Shown here: one piece after another, positions 59,253 through 64,000 of the stretch
How the letters are laid out: each line of letters opens with the position of its first letter
Position numbering within the stretch: position 1 is the stretch's first letter
Source: Gemmatimonadaceae bacterium
Lineage (GTDB): Bacteria > Gemmatimonadota > Gemmatimonadetes > Gemmatimonadales > Gemmatimonadaceae
Assembly: GCA_025358925.1 (NCBI GenBank)
Contig: JANYHT010000039.1
Coordinates: 1-64,000, forward strand
DNA: 64,000 bases
Direction: 5' to 3'
The notes under the pieces: generated by a model
Database searches by the model: none
Seen by the model: the letters and a program-made list of their open reading frames with translations, nothing else
Told to the model about the DNA's origin: nothing
Made by a program: the position numbers and the translations under genes

Positions 59253-59345
59253 GATGGGGAATAGGGGAATAAGGGAATAGGGAGTAGGGAAGGAACTGTG
59301 TTTCTGCGGCTCTTCATGATTCCTCATCCCTAATCCCTAATCCCT
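59253..59345. repeat. G-tract/C-tract inverted repeat
   Basis: On the plus strand five G-tracts (59256-59259, 59264-59267, 59273-59275, 59280-59282, 59287-59289) are spaced by four- or five-base A/T-rich linkers. About 40 bases later come three C-tracts, CCCTAATCCCTAATCCC (59328-59344), so the minus strand reads as GGGATTA repeats. Left and right arms are near-perfect inverted repeats of about 19 bases around a 27-base loop. The element sits directly after the stop of the 59350 gene and can form either a hairpin or G-quadruplexes. A transcription stop or stability element is possible. Confidence 0.7.
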
Positions 59346-59349
59346 GCTG

Positions 59350-60924
59350 TTAAAACTGGTTCGGATTTGCGTGGCTCCATGCCCTTGCCATCACGCCCGT
59401 CACCGACTCCGCCAACAATGACCCCGGTTCGACCTGCGGATAGATATCCGCATAACTGCGAGTTTCCATGGCGCTCACACGCTTGAGAATGAACCACGGT
59501 TTCAGCTCTTTCGGGTGGTGCAGTCCGGCGGCGCCGAGGACCTCGAAAAAACTTTTTACGGTTTCGGCGTGATAGCGTGCGACACGCTGTGATTTATCGC
59601 CCACGTGTAAACCTTGCACCAATCCCGGATCTTGTGTCGCGACGCCCGTCGGACATTGGTTGGTATTGCAGCGCAGCGCCTGAATGCATCCAATCGCAAA
59701 CATCATCGCGCGCGCCGCGTTACACATGTCCGCGCCTAACGCCACCTTCGTCGCAATCTGAAATCCGGTATTCACTTTGCCAGAGGCGATGACCCGTACG
59801 CGATCACGCAGGTTCGCGCCAATCAGCGCGTTATGTACAAACGACAGCCCTTCGTTGAGCGGCGTTCCTATAGAATCAGAAAACTCCAGCGGTGCGGCGC
59901 CCGTCCCACCTTCGCCACCGTCAACCGTGATGAAATCCGGCGTGATACCGGAAAGCAGCATCGCCTGCACGATGCCTAAGAACTCGTGCCGTTTTCCGAC
60001 GCAGAGTTTGAAGCCAACTGGTTTGCCGCCGGATGCGTCACGCAACTGTTGGACAAATTGCAATAATCCTAACGGCGTCGAGAAGACAGAATGCGCCGGC
60101 GGACTGATAACATCTTTCCCAGGTTCCACACCACGGATGGCGACAATTTCTGGTGTGAGTTTTTGCGCGGGAAGAATGCCGCCATGCCCGGGTTTTGCAC
60201 CCTGCGAGAGTTTTATTTCGATCATTTTTACATTGGGCAACACCGCGCGTTTACCGAATTCCTCAATGCTGAAACGACCCTGCATATCGCGACAGCTAAA
60301 GTATCCGGTACCAATTTGCCAGAACAGATCGCCACCGGGTGACAGATGATACGGACTAAGTCCACCTTCACCGGTGTTATGGGCAAAGCTCCCTAACTTT
60401 GCTCCGGTATTGAGCGCCATTACGGCGTTCTTGCTGAGCGAGCCATAGCTCATGCCGGAGACGTTGAGTACTGACGCCGAATATGGCTGGCGACAATCCG
60501 GACCACCGACGATTACGCGTGCGTCGACCGGATCAACGTGTGTTGGTGCGAGGGAGTGATTGATCCATTCGTATCCCGTCGCATAGACATCGCGTTGTGT
60601 TCCAAACGGCAGCGTGTCGACTTCACCTTTCGCACGTTGGTATACAACAGAGCGATCGTTTCGACTAAACGGCTTGCCGTCGCTGTTGGACTCAACGAAG
60701 TATTGGTTGATCTCCGGTCGGATCAGCTCCAACAAGTAGCGAGCGTGACCAATCACCGGAAAATTGCGCCGAATGGCTTGTCGCGTTTGCACAATGTCGG
60801 CAACACCGCGCACGATCAACGGCAGAATGATGACGAGGGACCAGAGCGCCGGTGGCCAAAAGCGCGCTGCAATCGCCACGAGGGCAAGGAGGGAGATGGA
60901 AATGGCCCAGAAGATGTTTCGCAT
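59350..60924 (-). CDS. Membrane-anchored FMN-binding glutamate-synthase-like protein
   Basis: A 524-residue protein. Two hydrophobic segments at the N terminus (to about residue 43) anchor it; the rest is a GltB-type FMN/iron-sulfur barrel: VLNVSGMSYGSLSKNAV, NTGEGGLSPYH, QGAKPGHGGILP, TVDGGEGGTGAAP, ASGKVNTG and the cysteine cluster CNTNQCPTGVATQDP. It lacks the amidotransferase and the C-terminal repeat domain of true glutamate synthase. The product of such stand-alone proteins is not well defined. A perfect palindrome lies 24 bases upstream. Confidence 0.88.
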   Translation of the reverse strand: MRNIFWAISISLLALVAIAARFWPPALWSLVIILPLIVRGVADIVQTRQAIRRNFPVIGHARYLLELIRPEINQYFVESNSDGKPFSRNDRSVVYQRAKGEVDTLPFGTQRDVYATGYEWINHSLAPTHVDPVDARVIVGGPDCRQPYSASVLNVSGMSYGSLSKNAVMALNTGAKLGSFAHNTGEGGLSPYHLSPGGDLFWQIGTGYFSCRDMQGRFSIEEFGKRAVLPNVKMIEIKLSQGAKPGHGGILPAQKLTPEIVAIRGVEPGKDVISPPAHSVFSTPLGLLQFVQQLRDASGGKPVGFKLCVGKRHEFLGIVQAMLLSGITPDFITVDGGEGGTGAAPLEFSDSIGTPLNEGLSFVHNALIGANLRDRVRVIASGKVNTGFQIATKVALGADMCNAARAMMFAIGCIQALRCNTNQCPTGVATQDPGLVQGLHVGDKSQRVARYHAETVKSFFEVLGAAGLHHPKELKPWFILKRVSAMETRSYADIYPQVEPGSLLAESVTGVMARAWSHANPNQF

Positions 60925-60947
60925 GATCGAATGACGCTACGTGTGCC

Positions 60948-60959
60948 GGTGACGTCACC
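60948..60959. promoter_or_regulatory. Perfect 12-bp palindrome GGTGACGTCACC
   Basis: A perfect dyad, 24 bases upstream of the start of the glutamate-synthase-like gene. Position and symmetry suit a dimeric repressor or activator. No accompanying promoter was recognised; chance occurrence cannot be excluded. Confidence 0.35.
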
Positions 60960-61089
60960 AAATCTGCCGTCGGTGTGACAGGATCCGGTGCTTTAGGGCA
61001 TCGCCATGCAAAAACGTGCTCGTTGAGTTCTACACAATGTATTCAAGGCGCAGCGTGTTCACGACCACGAGTCATCGTCGAGCGTATTG

Positions 61090-61296
61090 ATGCGCATTAC
61101 CGACGTGAATCTGTCAGTGTTCGACTACGATACCGAGCAGTAGGGTTCAATTTTCCAGGCTGACGGCAGTCGATCCGAAATCATTCCGCAAATCGCGTCG
61201 CGGTTTAACGCGGTCTCGGCAACGGGGAAGTATGACGCGCTCCTCGAAAACATCGTATCTGAATACAAATCACTATTAGTGGTAGTGCCAACTTGA
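61090..61296 (+). pseudogene. Possible decayed small frame with an in-frame TAG
   Basis: In the 351-base gap 60925-61275 a plus-strand frame starts ATG at 61090 and reads MRITDVNLSVFDYDTEQ, meets TAG at 61141, then continues in the same frame as GSIFQADGSRSEIIPQIASR and a further 30 residues to TGA at 61296. The composition after the stop is protein-like. The last 21 bases overlap the end of the minus-strand gene. It may be a decayed gene or chance. Nothing else was recognised in the gap. Confidence 0.25.
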
Positions 61297-62136
61297 AGAC
61301 ACGGATTTTCGGAATTCGTCGAAGAAGAGAATGAACCCGTCTTCGTTGTAACGTGACCGCGAGAAAAGCCACTCTGTGCGTCCGTCGTTGTCAAAATCGA
61401 ACGCGTCGACCACATACATCTCGTTACCGATGAAGTGCGGCGATTCGGCTCCGCGCTTAACGAACCAGTGTGTAGTGCGAGCGGGGTCTCGAACATCGTC
61501 ACACGGTTTTAATAATTCGTTGATCGCCATTCCGACAAGCAGCTGACCGGCAGACGATCGAATCACCTTTATAACGGAGACATCACGGTCGAAAAACCCA
61601 TCAACCGCTGCTGGCATCGCGCCGTGCGGAGTACCGTCGCAGTGGGGCAAGGCAACGCTGATGCGAAATGCTCGTAAAAAGAGCGTACGTTCGCGGTCTG
61701 ACAACCGACTCGCAACCCATCCTTTCGTGTCGCGCACGTCGCGCTGTGTCGCGAGTGCCAGTGGTCGGTCATGTACCGTACCGAGCCAACTTTCGAATCT
61801 CTCCTCGCCCACGGCAATATGTGGTATTGACGCGATACTCGACAGAATGCGAGCAGATCGCGTGAGCAAGACGCCGACGGATTGACCATTGTACCACATT
61901 GTCCAAGTGCCTGCGGTTGGCGCACGACAGTTCGCATTGTTACCAATCGACGCCCACGCGGTTTTGGTCTTACAAAATAATGTACGAAACGCGGGAACGG
62001 TGGCGGCATTCGCTGTCGCGCGTTGGCTCTCGCGAAAAGTGAGCGCTCCAACAAATATTGCCGCCTGACTTGTGGGCGATGGTTGCGCGTGCGCCGAGGT
62101 CGCAATGAATAGAACCAGCATCAGTCGACCAATCAC
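61276..62136 (-). CDS. Secreted protein of unknown function
   Basis: A 286-residue protein that I do not recognise. It starts with a good signal peptide (IGRLMLVLFIATSAHA, cleavage before QPSP). The mature part has four cysteines, in LFCKTK, NNANCRAP, PHCDGTP and KPCDDV, that could form two disulfides. Near the C terminus DFDNDGRTEWLF resembles an FG-GAP/calcium-binding DxDxDG loop. I chose GTG at 62136, which overlaps the end of the upstream gene; an ATG at 62121 is an alternative. It is probably co-expressed with the 62138 gene. Confidence 0.65.
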   Translation of the reverse strand: MIGRLMLVLFIATSAHAQPSPTSQAAIFVGALTFRESQRATANAATVPAFRTLFCKTKTAWASIGNNANCRAPTAGTWTMWYNGQSVGVLLTRSARILSSIASIPHIAVGEERFESWLGTVHDRPLALATQRDVRDTKGWVASRLSDRERTLFLRAFRISVALPHCDGTPHGAMPAAVDGFFDRDVSVIKVIRSSAGQLLVGMAINELLKPCDDVRDPARTTHWFVKRGAESPHFIGNEMYVVDAFDFDNDGRTEWLFSRSRYNEDGFILFFDEFRKSVSSSWHYH

Positions 62137-62137
62137 C

Positions 62138-62710
62138 CTATGGACTCGTCGTGATTGTGACCTTAGGCGCGCTCTGCAGATTGTCGTCGACCCATCCGGC
62201 GCGCGCAAAAAATCCCTGCTCATCGCCCCACACCAACTCGATGGCCGCCCCCGAAGGTTTGGACCAACGCAAGTGACGATACGCGTGTCTCCGCCACGAC
62301 GTCATCGGCGCGTTCATGATGCTGAAATGAAACGGTGTTGGCCACGCCAGCCAACTCCGGCGCGCAACAAACGTCACGCTGTCACCGACCTCCGGAGCGA
62401 ATCGATAATAGGCTCCAGGAGACTCCGTGCGGCCCGATGTCATCGGGCCAAATACAAACGAGCGACCGTCACTCGTTAGCGACACCTCACCTCGCGCATT
62501 GCACTCGACGTGGACGGCCTCCGTCAGTAACCATCCTTTTGCGCCGATCACAAATTGATCCGCCGATAACTCAAAAACACCCATCGGAAGCGTCGTATCA
62601 ACCACGGTGAATACGCGATCGATCATCGACGACAGCACCGATCCCGCAAAGATCCAAATGGCCGATACGCTCAGCGTGAACAGGAGTGTGCGTATCAGGA
62701 GGACGCGCAT
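62138..62710 (-). CDS. Membrane-anchored protein of unknown function
   Basis: A 190-residue protein with one N-terminal hydrophobic segment (LLFTLSVSAIWIFAGSVL, to about residue 28) and a soluble, probably periplasmic remainder. Mixed strand-like composition, a single cysteine, no known motif. Its end overlaps the next gene; it begins seven bases after the 62718 gene. No function inferred. Confidence 0.6.
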   Translation of the reverse strand: MRVLLIRTLLFTLSVSAIWIFAGSVLSSMIDRVFTVVDTTLPMGVFELSADQFVIGAKGWLLTEAVHVECNARGEVSLTSDGRSFVFGPMTSGRTESPGAYYRFAPEVGDSVTFVARRSWLAWPTPFHFSIMNAPMTSWRRHAYRHLRWSKPSGAAIELVWGDEQGFFARAGWVDDNLQSAPKVTITTSP

Positions 62711-62717
62711 CGCGCGC

Positions 62718-63110
62718 TTACAGCTTCTTCACCAAGAGGGCGCGAATCTCGTCATCGCGAAACATGCCGTCCGTGCGAAGCGCATACGCGCAGTGCATCG
62801 AGAGCACGCCCTTCTCGAAGGTCATCGACATGTCAGAGTTTTCCTTCACGTTTTTGAGTGTGATCATGGTCAAACCGTCGCGCACTGCCTGCTTACCCAT
62901 CTCATCCTGGCAGATCATCCGGAGCGCCATGTTAAGGCGGTGGCACGACGCATTATCAATGAAGTTCAGCGCGTCGGCATCCTCAGCGAGACTTTCCCAA
63001 TCCACATCGTACGGGATCGCCTTGCCGCAAATCTCTTCGATTTCTTTCACGCGGGCCGGTAAGGTGACGTCCTGTAATTCTTTAATCGCGCGCCGTTCGT
63101 TCAGCCCCAT
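62718..63110 (-). CDS. Cytoplasmic protein of unknown function
   Basis: A 130-residue protein with no signal or membrane segment. It starts GLNERRAIKELQDV, has the acidic segment VDWESLAEDADALNF and ends DDEIRALLVKKL. Mixed helix/strand, ordinary composition. The frame is open to 63170 but the ATG at 63110 is the best start. No family is recognised. It is followed closely by the two genes to its left and may form a small operon with them. Confidence 0.65.
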   Translation of the reverse strand: MGLNERRAIKELQDVTLPARVKEIEEICGKAIPYDVDWESLAEDADALNFIDNASCHRLNMALRMICQDEMGKQAVRDGLTMITLKNVKENSDMSMTFEKGVLSMHCAYALRTDGMFRDDEIRALLVKKL

Positions 63111-63141
63111 CGAAGTCTCAGTGAGAAGGGTGTATGTCAAG

Positions 63142-63563
63142 TTATGCGCTTGGCGATGCCACGACGCCAATGGACGCCATCAGCGGCACCGCGTCAAGGC
63201 CGATGAGCGCGCAGAGTTCGCGAAATGCGTCTGCTCGCTCCGCGTGGAGGTCCGTATTGAATCGGAGGAAGAGCGGTCGAAATTCCCAATCGAAACTGGA
63301 ATCGACCTTTTCAAACACAAATGCCAGCATGGCTGCGAAATGGCACGGACATCACCGGGGCGTGCGAAGAGGCCGCGAAACAGCGCGTCAACGATCGCTG
63401 GTGGATGAAAAGCTCCGACTTGGTCGAGCGCGAGTGAGAGGTCACCCGACAGCTCGTCGAGTTGCAGGGCGCGTACGAGCATGGCCGGCCGCTCTTCATC
63501 TGATACGAATGTCGGAGCATAGCGCGCAATGGCTAAGTGGACGTCAATGCTCCCCGTCTCCAC
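63142..63563 (-). pseudogene. Frameshifted gene of unknown function
   Basis: Two minus-strand frames read as one protein broken by a single-base shift near 63335. The first (from GTG 63563) reads ETGSIDVHLAIARYAPTF through AIVDALFRGLFARPGDVRAI. The continuation is in another frame, beginning MLAFVFEKVDSSFDWEF and ending LIGLDAVPLMA before its stop at 63142. One extra base in the TCGCAGCC run would restore a continuous frame of about 140 codons. It is either a recent pseudogene or a sequencing error. The family is not recognised and the true start is unclear. Confidence 0.5.
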
Positions 63564-64000
63564 GAGAAAAAACCGGACGCGAATGATTGGATTGGCAAGT
63601 CCGTACGTTTCGCCGCGAGCACGGTGACCGGTTTAGGCGCGCTTACGTGCGTTCGCGCGCATTACGAATCCGTCGCACAACCGGCGCGCGGCTTGTTTCA
63701 AGGAAACCTTCCACAACCAGCTTACACCGCCGCGCAATTGCTTGGCATGGTACGCTTTCCTGTGCCCGGGGTGCGGCTCGATTGCGACAAAGGCTCGTTT
63801 GATTTTCATCGTGTTGATCGCAGCGCGATACTCATTGCCGTGAACAACGTTGTCTGGACACTCACCAAAGCGCCTGGTGCCATTGCGATCTTGACTTGGG
63901 CAAGTGGTGTTGTGCAGGACTTTCTGGAACGGCACTTCGCTGGGGCCATGGGATTTGATCGCGCAGCGGTGGCGAAAAAGCACCGATGGATGACCGACCG
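63537..64000 (+). CDS. Unknown protein, cut by the right edge
   Basis: A plus-strand frame is open from just after TAA at 63534 to the window end (154 codons). It starts at best at GTG 63537 (GTG 63624 is another choice). The translation, with DWIGKSVRFAASTVTG, NLPQPAYTAAQLLGMVRFP, CDKGSFDFHRVDRSAI and FLERHFAGAMGFDRAAVAKK, looks protein-like in composition. No family is recognised. A minus-strand frame over the same bases is Arg/His/Cys-rich and less likely. Confidence 0.45.
   Translation, partial: MDVNAPRLHEKKPDANDWIGKSVRFAASTVTGLGALTCVRAHYESVAQPARGLFQGNLPQPAYTAAQLLGMVRFPVPGVRLDCDKGSFDFHRVDRSAILIAVNNVVWTLTKAPGAIAILTWASGVVQDFLERHFAGAMGFDRAAVAKKHRWMTD

Noticed and set aside
59021-59317. 98-codon minus-strand frame over the tRNA
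   Set aside because: It spans tRNA-Asn and the hairpin/repeat elements; composition is not protein-like.
60975-61163. 62-codon plus-strand frame
   Set aside because: No ribosome-binding site, no motif, and it overlaps the other candidate frame at 61090.
63633-63983. 116-codon minus-strand frame
   Set aside because: It is antisense to the more protein-like plus-strand frame and is rich in Arg, His and Cys without motif.

Overview
The window is a dense stretch of core chromosome from a Gram-negative bacterium with moderately high GC. The best guess is a Gemmatimonadota-like lineage. This is inferred from gene content and order: futalosine-type menaquinone genes, a 14-gene nuo operon, a three-subunit B. 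subtilis-type SdhCAB next to mdh, and a yicC-gmk-rpoZ-UDG-dnaB-radA-ispD run. It is not based on a database search. No rRNA, CRISPR array, integrase, transposase or insertion sequence was seen. Almost every gene lies on the minus strand, so the natural reading direction is from 64 kb down to 1. The only complete plus-strand gene is dcd, and a second plus-strand frame runs off the right edge.

Regions, by increasing coordinate. (i) 0-4.2 kb: a DedA-type membrane protein cut by the left edge, ispF, and three futalosine-pathway genes (mqnC, mqnA, mqnE). (ii) 4.3-10.4 kb: a type II fatty acid cluster (fabF, acpP, fabG, fabD, fabH, plsX) with rpmF and a YceD/DUF177 gene. (iii) 10.4-18 kb: ndk, an EIIA-CBS fusion protein, sucD-sucC, a UPF0182 membrane protein and a phosphohexomutase. 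(iv) 17.9-32.3 kb: the whole complex I operon, nuoA to nuoN, with nearly every junction overlapping. (v) 32.3-39.1 kb: divergent dcd, then mdh-sdhCAB with two extra exported proteins at the end of the operon (a TsdA-like dihaem cytochrome c and a Tat-type DsrE-like protein). (vi) 39.2-43 kb: moaA, moaE, moaD, an HU/IHF protein, carA and secG. (vii) 43-49.7 kb: tpiA, pgk, gap, comF, aroE, a YwlE-like phosphatase, TsaC/Sua5 and ispD. (viii) 49.7-57.5 kb: radA, dnaB, a family 4-like uracil-DNA glycosylase, rpoZ, gmk, yicC and a TonB-plug outer-membrane protein. (ix) 57.5-61 kb: pepA, tRNA-Asn and a membrane-anchored glutamate-synthase-like flavoprotein. (x) 61-64 kb: a small variable region of secreted or unknown proteins, one frameshifted gene and a possible decayed frame.

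The main theme is aerobic respiration. Menaquinone biosynthesis, complex I, complex II, two TCA steps (succinyl-CoA synthetase and malate dehydrogenase) and a probable thiosulfate-oxidising cytochrome sit within about 38 kb. Genes for lipid, isoprenoid, molybdopterin, lower-glycolysis and replication functions are interleaved. Start/stop overlaps (ATGA, GTGA, TGATG, TAATG) are the rule, suggesting long co-transcribed, translationally coupled units.

No clearly new multi-gene system was found. The most unusual items are the TsdA/DsrE pair attached to the complex II operon, the CX5CX2C spacing in MqnE, the EIIA-CBS fusion, a G-tract/telomere-like inverted repeat next to tRNA-Asn, and the unknown cassette at the right end.
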